A stretch of 64,000 bases of DNA from Micromonospora lupini (GCF_026342015.1 NZ_JAPENL010000003.1:744001-808000), one strand, 5' to 3'. Counted from the stretch's first letter, positions 23,278 through 32,917 are shown. Notes: a model not told the origin generated them from the letters alone. Numbers and translations are program-made.

Positions 23278-25320
23278 TCAGGTCCGATCCTCACGGATGA
23301 CCGCCACCTCGCCGGCCGGCACTGTCAGCTCACCGGCACACCGCGCCCCGGTCAACAGCTCGTCGCCGTGCGCCGGGAGCCGTACCTCCGCGTCGGTGTG
23401 GTTGATCGCGAACAGCCAGCTCCGCTCGCCGTCGCGCCGTCGTACCACCTCCACCCCGGTCGGCGCCTGCGCCGCCGGGCGGACGCCGGCCTCGTCGAGC
23501 AGCCGGGCGACGAGTCGGTCGGTGGCCGGCTCGTCGAGCCGGGTGCCGACGTACCACGCGGCGCCCGCGCCGACCGGCCGCCGGGTCAGCGCCGGCACCC
23601 CCGGCAAGGGCCCATCGGTGTACGACGCCAGCACCTCGGCGTCGTCGGCGTGCAGCCACTCGGTCCACACGTCGGCGGTGCTGCCGTCGTCGAGCTGGAC
23701 CCGCTCGCCCTCGCGCAGTGGGAAGAACTCCTCGGTCCGTACGCCCAGCAGGTCCCGGAACGCGCCGGGGTAGCCGCCCAGCCGGATGTGGTCGTTGGGG
23801 TCCACGGTGCCGCTGAAGTAGGTGACGGCCGCTGTGCCACCGGCCTCGACGAACCTGCGCAGCGCGTCGGCGTCGGCGTCGCGGACCAGGTAGAGGGTGG
23901 GCGCCAGAACCAGTCGGTAGCCGCTGAGGTCGGCCGACGGGTGGACGATGTCGGCGGTCACGCCGGCCCGCCACAGCGCGCCGTACAGGGCGTCCATCCG
24001 GTCGGCGTAGGTGATGTCGACGCTTGGGTGCGAGTCCAGCTCGACCGCCCACCACGCCTCCCAGTCGAACAGGATCGCCACGTCGGCGTCCACCCGGCTG
24101 CCGCGGATCTCGGCCAGCGCCTTCAGGTCCGCGCCGAGCTGGCAGACCTCGCGGAACACCTTGGTGTCCGCACCGGCGTGCGGCACCAGCGCGGAGTGGA
24201 ACTTCTCCGCGCCGGCCCGCGACGCCCGCCACTGGAAGAACAGCACCCCGTCGGCGCCGCGGGCGACGTGCGCGAGGCTGTTGCGGCGAAGCTGGCCGGG
24301 CAGCTTGGCCACGTTGCGCGGCTGCCACTGGACCGCGCTTGTGGAGTGCTCCATGAGCAGCCACGGGTCACCGCCGGCGACGCCACGGGTGTGGTCGGCG
24401 GCGAGCGACAGACCGAGGTACGCCCGCGGGTCGGCAGCGGTCAGGTAGTGGTCGTTGGACACGAGGTCCACATCGGGTGCCCAGGACTGGTAGTCCATGT
24501 GCTTGACGCCCATGCCGATCATGAAGTTGGTGGTGATCGGCTGGCGGACAAGCGTCTTGAGCACCTCCCGTTCGGCGCGCAGTTGGGCGCGCAGCTCGTC
24601 GGAGGAGAAGCGCAGGAAGTCGAGCTGCTGGGTGGGGTTGGCGAAGGCCGTCACCGTACGCGGCGGGTTGATCTCGGCCCAGTCGCCGTAGCGCTGGCTC
24701 CAGAAGGCCGTGCCCCAGGCGTCGTTGAGCGAATCCAGGTCGCCGTAGCGCTCCCGCAGCCAACCCCGGAACGCCTCGGCGCTGACGTCGCAGTAGCAGT
24801 GCGCGTTGTGGCAGCCCAGCTCGTTCGAGACGTGCCACATGACCACTGCGGGATGCTCGGCGTACCGACCCGCGACCGCGCGCACCAGTTCCAGGGAGCG
24901 CTCGCGGAACACCGGGGAGCTGGGGCAGTACGCCTGTCGGCCGCCCGGCCAGAGGATCACGCCGTCGGCCCGGCGGGGCAGCGTCTCCGGGTGCGCGCGG
25001 GCCAGCCAGGGCGGCGGGCTGGCGGTGGCGGTGGCCAGGTCGACCTGGATGCCGCCGTCGTGCAGCAGATCCAGGACCCGGTCCAGCCAGCCGAACTCGA
25101 ACCGACCCGGGGTGGGCTCCAGCAGAGCCCAGGAGAAGATGCCGACGGAGACCAGGTTGACCCCGGCCCGACGCATCAGCTCGACGTCCTCGGACCAGGT
25201 CTCCTCGGGCCACTGCTCGGGGTTGTAGTCGCCACCGAAATAGATGCCGTTGCCCTGCCATTGCCGCATGACAGCTGAGGGTGCACCGGCCGTCGTACGG
25301 AAGTCAACAGGTTCCAACAT
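23278..25320 (-). CDS. GH42 beta-galactosidase
   Basis: A 680-residue glycoside hydrolase family 42 enzyme that removes terminal beta-galactose; no signal peptide, so cytoplasmic. The TIM barrel opens with YFGGDYNPEQWPEETW. The acid/base Glu lies in WHVSNELGCHN and the nucleophile Glu in WLLMEHSTSAVQWQP. The cysteines in GCHNAHCYCD fit the family zinc cluster. The trimerisation domain and C-terminal beta domain follow (to VIREDRT). The ATG at 25320 has AAAGAAG before it; an alternative is the ATG at 25268. It is divergent from the sugar transporter, and paralogous to the GH42 gene at 57928. Confidence 0.95.
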   Translation of the reverse strand: MLEPVDFRTTAGAPSAVMRQWQGNGIYFGGDYNPEQWPEETWSEDVELMRRAGVNLVSVGIFSWALLEPTPGRFEFGWLDRVLDLLHDGGIQVDLATATASPPPWLARAHPETLPRRADGVILWPGGRQAYCPSSPVFRERSLELVRAVAGRYAEHPAVVMWHVSNELGCHNAHCYCDVSAEAFRGWLRERYGDLDSLNDAWGTAFWSQRYGDWAEINPPRTVTAFANPTQQLDFLRFSSDELRAQLRAEREVLKTLVRQPITTNFMIGMGVKHMDYQSWAPDVDLVSNDHYLTAADPRAYLGLSLAADHTRGVAGGDPWLLMEHSTSAVQWQPRNVAKLPGQLRRNSLAHVARGADGVLFFQWRASRAGAEKFHSALVPHAGADTKVFREVCQLGADLKALAEIRGSRVDADVAILFDWEAWWAVELDSHPSVDITYADRMDALYGALWRAGVTADIVHPSADLSGYRLVLAPTLYLVRDADADALRRFVEAGGTAAVTYFSGTVDPNDHIRLGGYPGAFRDLLGVRTEEFFPLREGERVQLDDGSTADVWTEWLHADDAEVLASYTDGPLPGVPALTRRPVGAGAAWYVGTRLDEPATDRLVARLLDEAGVRPAAQAPTGVEVVRRRDGERSWLFAINHTDAEVRLPAHGDELLTGARCAGELTVPAGEVAVIREDRT

Positions 25321-25332
25321 CGAACTTCTTTA

Positions 25333-25418
25333 CAACGTTTACCACGTAACGGCCGTATCACGAGTGGGTTATCGGAGGCGAACAGCCCTCTTGACAGCGG
25401 CCTACGGAGGGGTAGCTT
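25333..25418 (+). promoter_or_regulatory. Promoter region of the galactoside transport operon
   Basis: A good sigma-70-type promoter reads TTGACA (25391-25396), 16 bases, TAGCTT (25413-25418), facing the transporter. Nearer the GH42 gene lies ACGT-TTACC-ACGT (about 25335-25347), and downstream of the promoter GTGGAT-10-ATCCAC (25461-25482). Either could be the site for the DeoR regulator; which one cannot be decided. Confidence 0.5.
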
Positions 25419-25556
25419 GAGGCCCCAATGGCCGATCGTGTTCGCCAATGTGGATTCTCGGTGGATCACGATGCGTATCCACAAGGCCCTGACACGCTCT
25501 TCACCACCCCTGACGGCCCTTGGGCGTAAGCACCTCTTCATCCGCAGGAGGCACAC

Positions 25557-26885
25557 ATGTCCCGTCCCCGATCCCAAGCCGAGTACCTGGCTCGGCTCGT
25601 ACCGCCCTCCGTCGCCGGCATCAACCGACGGTCGCTGCTGGCCGGTGCGGCCGGCACGGGCGCGCTGCTCGGCACCGGCCTGCTCGCCGGCTGCGGCGAC
25701 GACTCCGGTTCCGGCGGGTCCAGCAAGGACGTGTCGCTCGGATCCAACCAGTCCGACCCGAAGCCCAAGGACGTCCTCGCGAAGGTCGCCGACGGGTTCA
25801 AGACCTCGTCCGGCGTCCAGGTCGCGGTGAACACGGTCGACCACAACACGTTCCAGGAGAACATCAACAACTACCTACAGGGCAAGCCGGACGACGTCTT
25901 CACCTGGTTCGCCGGCTACCGGATGCGTTTCTTCGCGCAGAAGGGCCTGGCCAGCGACATCAGCGACGTGTGGGGCAAGATCTCCGGCTACTCCGACGCC
26001 TTCAAGAAGGCGTCCACAGGCGACGACGGCAAGCAGTACTTCGTGCCGGCGTCGTACTACCCGTGGGCCGTCTTCTACCGCAAGTCGGTCTGGCAGCAGC
26101 ACGGCTACCAGGTGCCCACCACGCTGGACCAGTTCACCGCGCTCGGCGCGCAGATGAAGAAGGACGGCCTGACTCCGATCGCCTTCGCCGACAAGGACGG
26201 CTGGCCGGCGATGGGCACCTTCGACATCCTCAACCTGCGGATCAACGGCTACCAGTTCCACGTCGACCTGATGGCCGGCAAGGAGGCCTGGACCTCCGAC
26301 AAGGTCAAGAAGGTCTTCGACACCTGGGCCGGCCTGCTCCCCCTGCACCAGCCGGACAGCCTCGGCCGCACCTGGCAGGAGGCCGCGCAGTCGTTGCAGC
26401 AGAAGAAGAGCGGCATGTACCTGCTCGGTCTCTTCGTCGGTCAGCAGTTCAGCAACGACGAGCAGAACGACCTCGACTTCTTCACGTTCCCGGAGATCGA
26501 CCCGTCCATCGGGGCGAAGGCCCTCGACGCGCCGATCGACGGCTACATGATGGCCCGCAAGCCGAAGAACGAGGACAACGCCCGCAAGCTGATGGAGTAC
26601 TTCGGCGGCAAGGCCGCCGGGGACATCACTGTCAAGAGCGACCCGACCACCCTGGTCGCCAACACCGGCGCGGACGTCAGCGGCTACACAGCCCTGCAGA
26701 AGAAGGCCGCCGAGCTGGTCGGGTCGGCCACCGAGATCGCGCAGTTCCTCGACCGCGACACCCGGCCGGACTTCGCCTCCACGGTGATGATCCCGGCGAT
26801 CCAGCAGTTCATCAAGAACCCCAAGGACATCGACGGCCTCACCTCGTCCATCGAGAACCAGAAGAAGTCGATCTTCACTGACTGA
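25557..26885 (+). CDS. Sugar ABC transporter substrate-binding lipoprotein
   Basis: A 442-residue family 1 solute-binding protein that would capture a galactoside outside the cell. The signal is of Tat type: twin arginine in INRRSLLAG and lipobox LLAGC, giving a lipid-anchored protein after about residue 46. The mature part has typical features such as YFVPASYYPWAVFYRKSVWQ and DGLTPIAFADKDGWP. The ribosome site CAGGAGG precedes the ATG. It is the first gene of an operon with two permeases and a GH36 enzyme. Confidence 0.93.
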   Translation: MSRPRSQAEYLARLVPPSVAGINRRSLLAGAAGTGALLGTGLLAGCGDDSGSGGSSKDVSLGSNQSDPKPKDVLAKVADGFKTSSGVQVAVNTVDHNTFQENINNYLQGKPDDVFTWFAGYRMRFFAQKGLASDISDVWGKISGYSDAFKKASTGDDGKQYFVPASYYPWAVFYRKSVWQQHGYQVPTTLDQFTALGAQMKKDGLTPIAFADKDGWPAMGTFDILNLRINGYQFHVDLMAGKEAWTSDKVKKVFDTWAGLLPLHQPDSLGRTWQEAAQSLQQKKSGMYLLGLFVGQQFSNDEQNDLDFFTFPEIDPSIGAKALDAPIDGYMMARKPKNEDNARKLMEYFGGKAAGDITVKSDPTTLVANTGADVSGYTALQKKAAELVGSATEIAQFLDRDTRPDFASTVMIPAIQQFIKNPKDIDGLTSSIENQKKSIFTD

Positions 26886-26906
26886 CGGCGGAAGGGGGAG
26901 GACATC

Positions 26907-27863
26907 GTGTCCGACCTGCCCCTGATCCAAGCGGATCGCGCCGTGCCGCCGCCGGCCGCGACCACCTCAACTGGTGGTCGTCGCCGGCGGCTACGGCTCC
27001 TGTCCCGCACCGACCGCGTGGTCATCACGCTGATGGTGCTCGTCCCGCTGCTGCTCGTCACCGCCTTCGTCTGGCTGCCGGCGCTGGCGACAGTGGTGCT
27101 CTCCGGCACCGACTGGGACGGCATCGGCCCACTTAACGAGATCGACTTCGTTGGCGCCCGCAACTACAGCGACGTCGTGAACATCTACCCGCCGTTCGTG
27201 CCGGCGATCCAGCACAACCTGCTCTGGCTGGCCGTGCTGTTCGTGGTCGCCACCCCGTTCGGCATGTTCCTGGCAGTGCTGCTCGACAAGGAGCTGCGCG
27301 GCAGCCGCTTCTACCAGACCGCGTTGTACCTGCCGGTGGTGCTCTCGCTGGCGCTCATCGGCTTCGTCTGGCAACTGCTCTACTCCCGCGACCAGGGACT
27401 CATCAACGCCGTCTTCGGCAGCAACGTCGACTGGTACGGCGACTCAAGCGTCAACATCTGGGCGGTCATGATCGCGTCCAGCTGGCGGCACGTCGGCTAC
27501 ATCATGCTGCTCTACCTGGCCGGTCTGAAGGGCGTCGACCCGTCGCTGCGGGAGGCCGCCGCAGTCGACGGTGCGTCGGAGAGCCGGACGTTCTTCCGGG
27601 TCGTGTTCCCGGTCATGCGGCCCATCAACATCATCGTGCTGGTGGTGACCGTGATCGAGTCGCTGCGCGCGTTCGACCTGGTCTGGGTGGTCAACAAGGG
27701 CCGCAACGGGCTGGAGCTGATCTCCGCGCTGGTCACCCAGAACGTGGTGGGTGAGGCGAGCCGGATCGGCTTCGGCTCGGCGCTGGCGACGATCATGCTG
27801 GTCGTCTCGCTTGTCTTCATCACCATCTACCTGGCGACCGTGATGAGGGAGAACCGGGAATGA
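26907..27863 (+). CDS. Sugar ABC transporter permease (MalF type)
   Basis: A 318-residue inner-membrane permease with six hydrophobic segments and a cytoplasmic N-terminal tail of about 35 residues. The EAA loop that docks the ATPase is LREAAAVDGASESRTFFRVV. The GTG start at 26907 has GGGGGAGGA before it. It starts 21 bases after the binding-protein gene, and its stop overlaps the next start (ATGA). No ATPase gene is present in the locus, so a shared ATPase of the MsiK type encoded elsewhere is expected. Confidence 0.93.
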   Translation: MSDLPLIQADRAVPPPAATTSTGGRRRRLRLLSRTDRVVITLMVLVPLLLVTAFVWLPALATVVLSGTDWDGIGPLNEIDFVGARNYSDVVNIYPPFVPAIQHNLLWLAVLFVVATPFGMFLAVLLDKELRGSRFYQTALYLPVVLSLALIGFVWQLLYSRDQGLINAVFGSNVDWYGDSSVNIWAVMIASSWRHVGYIMLLYLAGLKGVDPSLREAAAVDGASESRTFFRVVFPVMRPINIIVLVVTVIESLRAFDLVWVVNKGRNGLELISALVTQNVVGEASRIGFGSALATIMLVVSLVFITIYLATVMRENRE

Positions 27864-28774
27864 GCACCGCTACAGTGACCCGGCGTACCGAGGATGGCAC
27901 CGACATCCCGGTCCGCCGCCGCAAGCTGACCCCGGCGCGGCTGCTGCTGCACGGCTTCCTCATCGTCGTGTCGCTGGCCTGGATCTTCCCGATCGCCTGG
28001 GCCGTGCTGACCTCGCTGCGCTCCTACGAGTACACGGCCGCCAACGGCTACGTCTCGTTCGGCGGCTGGACCTTCGACAACTACGTCACCGCCTGGCGGA
28101 CGGCGGAGTTCGGCAAGCACTTCCTCAATTCGGTCTACATCACCGTGCCGGCGGTGCTGCTGACGCTGTTCCTCGCCTCCTGCGTGGCGTTCGTCATCGC
28201 CCGGTTCAACTGGAAGATCAACCTCGTCCTGCTCGGGGTGTTCACCGCCGCCAACCTGCTGCCCCAACAGGCGTTGCTCATTCCGCTGTTCCGGCTGTTC
28301 ACCGAGGTGCCGCTGCCGGAGTTCATGAGCGACTCGGAGCTGCTCTACGACAGCTACTGGGGCCTGATCCTGATCAACGTGGCCTTCCAGTGCGGGTTCT
28401 GCGTCTTCGTGCTCAGCAACTACATGAAGGCGCTGCCCCGCGACCTGTACGAGGCGGCGATGGTGGACGGTGCCAGCGTCTGGCGACAGTACTGGCAGGT
28501 CACCATGCCGCTGTGCCGGCCGGCCCTGGCGGCGCTTGCCACGCTGGAGGTGACCTGGATCTACAACGAGTTCTTCTGGGCCACGGTCCTCATGCGCACC
28601 GGCGACAAATTCCCCGTGACCAGCTCGCTCAACAACCTGCGCGGCGAGTTCTTCACCGACAACAACCTGGTCTCGGCGGGCAGCGTGCTCGTCGCGATCC
28701 CCACCCTGGTGATCTTCTTTATGCTCCAGCGGCACTTCGTCCGGGGCCTGACCTTGGGAGCCTCGAAGGGATGA
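27860..28774 (+). CDS. Sugar ABC transporter permease (MalG type)
   Basis: A 304-residue partner permease. It has about six membrane segments and the EAA loop YEAAMVDGASVWRQYWQVTM. It overlaps its neighbours by ATGA on both sides, so production of permeases and GH36 enzyme is coupled. Together with the MalF-type subunit it forms the channel of an importer for an oligosaccharide containing galactose, judged by the two galactosidases around it. Confidence 0.93.
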   Translation: MSTATVTRRTEDGTDIPVRRRKLTPARLLLHGFLIVVSLAWIFPIAWAVLTSLRSYEYTAANGYVSFGGWTFDNYVTAWRTAEFGKHFLNSVYITVPAVLLTLFLASCVAFVIARFNWKINLVLLGVFTAANLLPQQALLIPLFRLFTEVPLPEFMSDSELLYDSYWGLILINVAFQCGFCVFVLSNYMKALPRDLYEAAMVDGASVWRQYWQVTMPLCRPALAALATLEVTWIYNEFFWATVLMRTGDKFPVTSSLNNLRGEFFTDNNLVSAGSVLVAIPTLVIFFMLQRHFVRGLTLGASKG

Positions 28775-30978
28775 CGATCCTCCACCTGCGCCGCGCGCGG
28801 ACCAGCCTGGTGCTCGACGCGCGCGGCCCGGGGCTCCCCCGCGTCGTGCACTGGGGCGGCGACGTCGGCGACCTCGACGACGACACCCTGCGTCAGCTCG
28901 CCGACGCGACAGTGCCACCCGTGGTGCCGAGCAGCTTCGACGAGCCACCCGCGCTGTCCCTGCTGCCGGAGGCGAGCGCCGGCTGGAGCGGCCGACCGGG
29001 ACTGGCCGGGCACCGCGACGGGCGGGACTGGTCCACCTCCTTCCGCCTCGACGGGTTGGACGTGCGCGACGTCAGCACCGACCCGGGCCACCTGACCGCG
29101 GGCGGCGAGGTGGTGGTCGTACACCCGGCAGACGGTGGGCACGGCGGGCCCGGTGCGGCGCTGCTGACCGTGCGGGCGTCGGACCCGGCCGCCGGGCTGA
29201 CCCTGACCAGCGAGATCACGCTGGACCCGCACGGCCTGCTGACCATCCGCCACCGCCTGCGCAACGACGGCGACGGCGCGTACGAGGTGCGGGAGCTGAC
29301 GCCTGTGCTTCCGGTGCCGGCTGTCGCCACCGAACTGCTCGACCTGACCGGCCGCTGGTGTCGGGAACGCTCGCCACAGCGGCACCCGTGGCAGCACGGC
29401 GCCTGGGTCCGCGAGGGCCGGCACGGGCGCACCGGGCACGACGCCACGCTGTTGCTTGTCGCCGGCACCGCCGGGTTCGGCTTCGGCCACGGCGAGGTCT
29501 GGGCGGTGCACACCGCGTGGAGCGGCGACCACGTCACAGTCGCCGAACGGTGTCCCACAGGCGAGTCCACCCTCGGCGGCGGCGAACTGCTGGCGCCCGG
29601 CGAGATCCGGCTCGCCCCCGGCGAGGCGTACGACACTCCCCTGCTCTACGCCGTCTGGTCCGACGTCGGGCTGGACGGTCTCAGCGACGTACTCCATGCG
29701 CATCTGCGGGCCCGGCCCGGACACCCGCGCTCCCCCCGCCCGGTGACCCTCAACGTCTGGGAGGCGGTCTACTTCGACCACGACCTGGACCGGCTGCGGG
29801 CCCTCGCCGACCGCGCCGCGCACCTCGGCGTGGAACGGTTCGTGCTCGACGACGGCTGGTTCCGCGGCCGGCGCGACGACACCGCCGGACTCGGCGACTG
29901 GTACGTCGACGAGGGCGTCTGGCCCAACGGCCTGCAACCGCTCATCGACCACGTGACCGGCCAGGGCCTCCAGTTCGGCCTGTGGGTGGAGCCGGAGATG
30001 GTCAATCCCGACTCCGACCTGTTCCGCGCGCACCCGGACTGGCTGCTGGCCGTGCCGGGACGGCTGCCACCGGCCTGGCGCAACCAGCAGGTGCTCGACC
30101 TGGGCCGCCCGGAGGCGTACGACTACGTGCGGGAACGCCTCGACGCGCTGCTCAGCGACCATCCCGGCATCAGCTACCTCAAGTGGGACCAGAATCGGGA
30201 CCTCACCGAGGCCGGGCACCACGGCCGGCCCGGGGTGCACGGGCAGACCCTCGCCGTCTACCGCCTCCTCGACGAGCTGCGCCGCCGCCATCCCGACGTG
30301 GAGATCGAGAGCTGCTCGTCCGGCGGCGCCCGGGTGGACCTGGCCATCCTGGCCCGCACCGACCGGGTCTGGGCCAGTGACTGCAACGACGCCCTGGAAC
30401 GGCTCAGCATCCAACGCTGGACCGGTCTGCTGCTGCCACCGGAGCTGATCGGCACGCACATCGGCCCGGAACGCTCACACACCACCCACCGCGTGCACGA
30501 CCTGGGCTTCCGGGCGGCCACCGCGCTGTTCGGCCACCACGGCATCGAGTGGGACATCGCCTCGATCAGCGCCGCCGAGCAGGCCGAGCTGGCGGCCTGG
30601 GTGGCGCTGCACAAGCGGCTGCGCCCGCTGCTGCACTCCGGGCGGGTGGTCCGGGTCGACCACCCGGACCCGGCCGTCTGGGCGCACGGCGTGATCGGTC
30701 ACGACAACACCAGGGCGGTGTACGCGGTGGCCCGGCTGACCACCTCGGTGACGCAGGTGCCCGGCGCGGTACGGCTGCCCGGCCTCGACCCGGCCCGGCG
30801 GTACCGGGTGCGACAGGTGGCGGACGTACCCGCTCCGGAGACAATCGGAAGGTCCGCGCCACAGTGGTTGGCCTCCGGTGTCACGCTCAGCGGGGCGGCG
30901 CTGGCCCGGGTCGGTGTGCAGCTACCCGCGTTGCACCCGGAGCAGAGCCTCATGCTGGAGGTCGACGCGGTCGGCTAG
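28771..30978 (+). CDS. GH36 alpha-galactosidase
   Basis: A 735-residue cytoplasmic alpha-galactosidase (raffinose, melibiose and similar). The N-terminal beta-supersandwich takes up residues 1-310. The barrel follows, with RFVLDDGWFRGRRDD, the nucleophile Asp in YLKWDQNRD, the sequence ESCSSGGARVD, and the acid/base Asp in VWASDCNDALER; a C-terminal beta domain closes the protein. Length and order of motifs are normal for the family. The ATG at 28771 overlaps the permease stop (ATGA). With GH42 across the promoter, the locus can cut both alpha- and beta-linked galactose from imported sugars. Confidence 0.95.
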   Translation: MTILHLRRARTSLVLDARGPGLPRVVHWGGDVGDLDDDTLRQLADATVPPVVPSSFDEPPALSLLPEASAGWSGRPGLAGHRDGRDWSTSFRLDGLDVRDVSTDPGHLTAGGEVVVVHPADGGHGGPGAALLTVRASDPAAGLTLTSEITLDPHGLLTIRHRLRNDGDGAYEVRELTPVLPVPAVATELLDLTGRWCRERSPQRHPWQHGAWVREGRHGRTGHDATLLLVAGTAGFGFGHGEVWAVHTAWSGDHVTVAERCPTGESTLGGGELLAPGEIRLAPGEAYDTPLLYAVWSDVGLDGLSDVLHAHLRARPGHPRSPRPVTLNVWEAVYFDHDLDRLRALADRAAHLGVERFVLDDGWFRGRRDDTAGLGDWYVDEGVWPNGLQPLIDHVTGQGLQFGLWVEPEMVNPDSDLFRAHPDWLLAVPGRLPPAWRNQQVLDLGRPEAYDYVRERLDALLSDHPGISYLKWDQNRDLTEAGHHGRPGVHGQTLAVYRLLDELRRRHPDVEIESCSSGGARVDLAILARTDRVWASDCNDALERLSIQRWTGLLLPPELIGTHIGPERSHTTHRVHDLGFRAATALFGHHGIEWDIASISAAEQAELAAWVALHKRLRPLLHSGRVVRVDHPDPAVWAHGVIGHDNTRAVYAVARLTTSVTQVPGAVRLPGLDPARRYRVRQVADVPAPETIGRSAPQWLASGVTLSGAALARVGVQLPALHPEQSLMLEVDAVG

Positions 30979-30995
30979 AAATTTTTGCGCCGGAG

Positions 30996-31023
30996 TGTCG
31001 AGAACCGTGCCGCGTGTTTCTAC
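30996..31023 (+). promoter_or_regulatory. Candidate ECF42-type promoter
   Basis: TGTCGA (30996-31001) lies 70 bases before the DGPF gene. TGTCGA is the -35 motif described for ECF42 sigma factors, and such pairs are autoregulated. The matching -10 is not clear; the bases 16 positions on read TTCTAC. Confidence 0.4.
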
Positions 31024-31071
31024 CTCAGGGTGAGAGCACCGACGACGGTGCGCGGACGTGAGGGGCGAACC

Positions 31072-31473
31072 ATGAAGTACATGCTGCTGATGCAGTTCAG
31101 CACCGCCGGGACCGACTTCCCGAGCATCGACACCTGGACCCCGGACGAGGTCCGGGCCCACATCGCCTTCATGGGAGAGGTCAACGACAAGCTCACCGCG
31201 GCCGGCGAGTGGGTCGACGCGCAGGGCCTCGGCGGCCCGCAGCAGGCGCGGATCGTACGCGCCGGCGAGGGCGGGACCCCTGTCGTCACGGAGGGGCCGT
31301 TCGCCGAGACGAAGGAGTTCCTCGCCGGCTACTGGATCGTCGACTGCGACAGCCCGCAGCGGGCGGTGGAGCTGGCCGCGTACATCTCCACGGCGCCCGG
31401 CCCCGGCGGTCGGCCGCTGAACATGCCGATCGAGGTGCACCCGGTGATGTCCGCGCCCACCGAGGAGTTGTGA
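31072..31473 (+). CDS. YCII-related DGPF-domain protein
   Basis: A 133-residue protein of the YCII/DGPF fold. MKYMLLMQF is the usual start; TEGPFAETKEFLAGYWIVD is the family's central signature. DGPF proteins are the standard genetic partners of ECF42 sigma factors, where their biochemical task is unknown. The ATG at 31072 has TGAGGGG before it; the open frame extends back without support. It is followed after 4 bases by the sigma factor, so the two are one transcription unit. Confidence 0.93.
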   Translation: MKYMLLMQFSTAGTDFPSIDTWTPDEVRAHIAFMGEVNDKLTAAGEWVDAQGLGGPQQARIVRAGEGGTPVVTEGPFAETKEFLAGYWIVDCDSPQRAVELAAYISTAPGPGGRPLNMPIEVHPVMSAPTEEL

Positions 31474-31477
31474 GGGG

Positions 31478-32776
31478 CTGACCACCGATCCCCACCTCGA
31501 GGACCTGCTGCGCGAGTTGGCGCCGCAGGTCCTCGGCGTGCTCGCCCGCCGGTTCGGTGACTTCGCCACCGCCGAGGACGCCGTACAGGAGGCGCTGCTC
31601 GCCGCCGTGACCCAGTGGCCGGCCGACGGACTGCCGGCGAACCCGCGCGGTTGGCTGATCCAGGTCGGCTACCGCCGGATGATCGAGCTGATCCGCGGCG
31701 AGCAGGCCCGCCGCCGCCGGGAGGACCTGGTCGCCCGCCGGGACCCCGACGACCGGCAGTACGCGCCGGCAGCGGACGAGGAGTTGACCGCCGAGCGGGA
31801 CGACGCCCTGGTGCTGCTCTTCATGTGCTGTCACCCGGCGCTCGCCCCGGCCTCGGCGGTCGCGCTGACCCTGCGCGCGGTCGGCGGGCTCACCACAGCC
31901 GAGATAGCCCGCGCGTTCCTGGTGCCCGAGGCGACAATGGCCCAGCGGATCAGTCGGGCCAAGCAGCGTATCCGCTCGTCCGGTCTGCCGTTTCGGATGC
32001 CGGAGGAGGCAGAGCGGGCAGACCGGCTGGCCGCCGTCCGGCAGGTGCTCTACCTGATCTTCACCGAGGGGCACACAAGCACCGCCGGCCCGGCCCTGCG
32101 CCGCGTCGACCTCGCGGCCGAGGCGATCCGACTGACCCGCGCGCTGCACACGCGACTGCCCGACGACAGCGAGACGGCCGGGCTGCTGGCGTTGCTGCTG
32201 CTCACCGAGGCGCGCAGCCCGGCGCGGACCGGCCCCTCCGGCGAGCTGATCTCCCTGGCCGACCAGGACCGCAGCCGCTGGGACGCGGCGGCGATCGCCG
32301 AGGGAGTCGCACTTGTCACCCGGGCGCTGCCGCGCGGTCCGGTCGGCCCATACCAGGTGCAGGCCGCCATCGCCGCCCTGCACGACGAGGCGTCGAGCAC
32401 CAAGGCGACCGACTGGCCGCAGATCCTGGCGCTCTACGAGGTGCTGGAACGACTCGCCGGCACCCCCGTGGTGGCACTCAACCGGGCCGTGGCGACCGCC
32501 ATGGTGCACGGAGCCGCGGCCGGCCTCACGGCCCTCGACGCGCTGGGCGACGATCCCCGGCTGGCGGGGCACCACCGGCTGGCCGCCGCCCGCGCGCACC
32601 TGCACGAGATGGCCGGCGACCGGCAGCGGGCGATCGAGGACTACCGCGCCGCCGCCGCGCGTACCAGCAGCCTTCCCGAACAGCGCTACCTCACCATGCG
32701 AGCCGCCCGGCTCGCCTCCGGCCCACCGGACGGGCCTGCCTCCGCCGAGGCGCCGCACCGTCCCGATGTGCCCTGA
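31478..32776 (+). CDS. ECF42-type RNA polymerase sigma factor with C-terminal extension
   Basis: A 432-residue ECF sigma factor. Region 2 is FGDFATAEDAVQEALLAAV and region 4 is LTTAEIARAFLVPEATMAQRI. Then comes a long (about 230-residue) helical extension with the strongly conserved LYLIFTEGHTSTAG, as in the ECF42 group, where the extension is needed for activity. No ATG, GTG or TTG gives the complete N-terminus: the protein aligns naturally from CTG at 31478 (xTTDPHLEDLLRELAPQ), while the first TTG (31517) would cut it. A CTG start coupled to the upstream stop is proposed. There is no anti-sigma gene nearby. Confidence 0.88.
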   Translation: MTTDPHLEDLLRELAPQVLGVLARRFGDFATAEDAVQEALLAAVTQWPADGLPANPRGWLIQVGYRRMIELIRGEQARRRREDLVARRDPDDRQYAPAADEELTAERDDALVLLFMCCHPALAPASAVALTLRAVGGLTTAEIARAFLVPEATMAQRISRAKQRIRSSGLPFRMPEEAERADRLAAVRQVLYLIFTEGHTSTAGPALRRVDLAAEAIRLTRALHTRLPDDSETAGLLALLLLTEARSPARTGPSGELISLADQDRSRWDAAAIAEGVALVTRALPRGPVGPYQVQAAIAALHDEASSTKATDWPQILALYEVLERLAGTPVVALNRAVATAMVHGAAAGLTALDALGDDPRLAGHHRLAAARAHLHEMAGDRQRAIEDYRAAAARTSSLPEQRYLTMRAARLASGPPDGPASAEAPHRPDVP

Positions 32777-32823
32777 CCCGAGGTACGGCCTTGCACGACA
32801 CGACACGACACGGCATGGCAGCC

Positions 32824-32917
32824 CACCGCACGCACCGCACCGCAGCGCAGCGCACCGCAGCGCACCGCACCGCACCGCACCGCACCGCACCGCACCGCAC
32901 CGCACCGCACCGCACCG
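32824..32917. repeat. Tandem pentanucleotide repeat (CACCG)n
   Basis: About 19 units of CACCG and its variant CAGCG follow the sigma factor gene, preceded by a short run of ACGAC (about 32795-32812). No protein is supported here; open frames on either strand are artefacts of the repeat. Confidence 0.9.
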
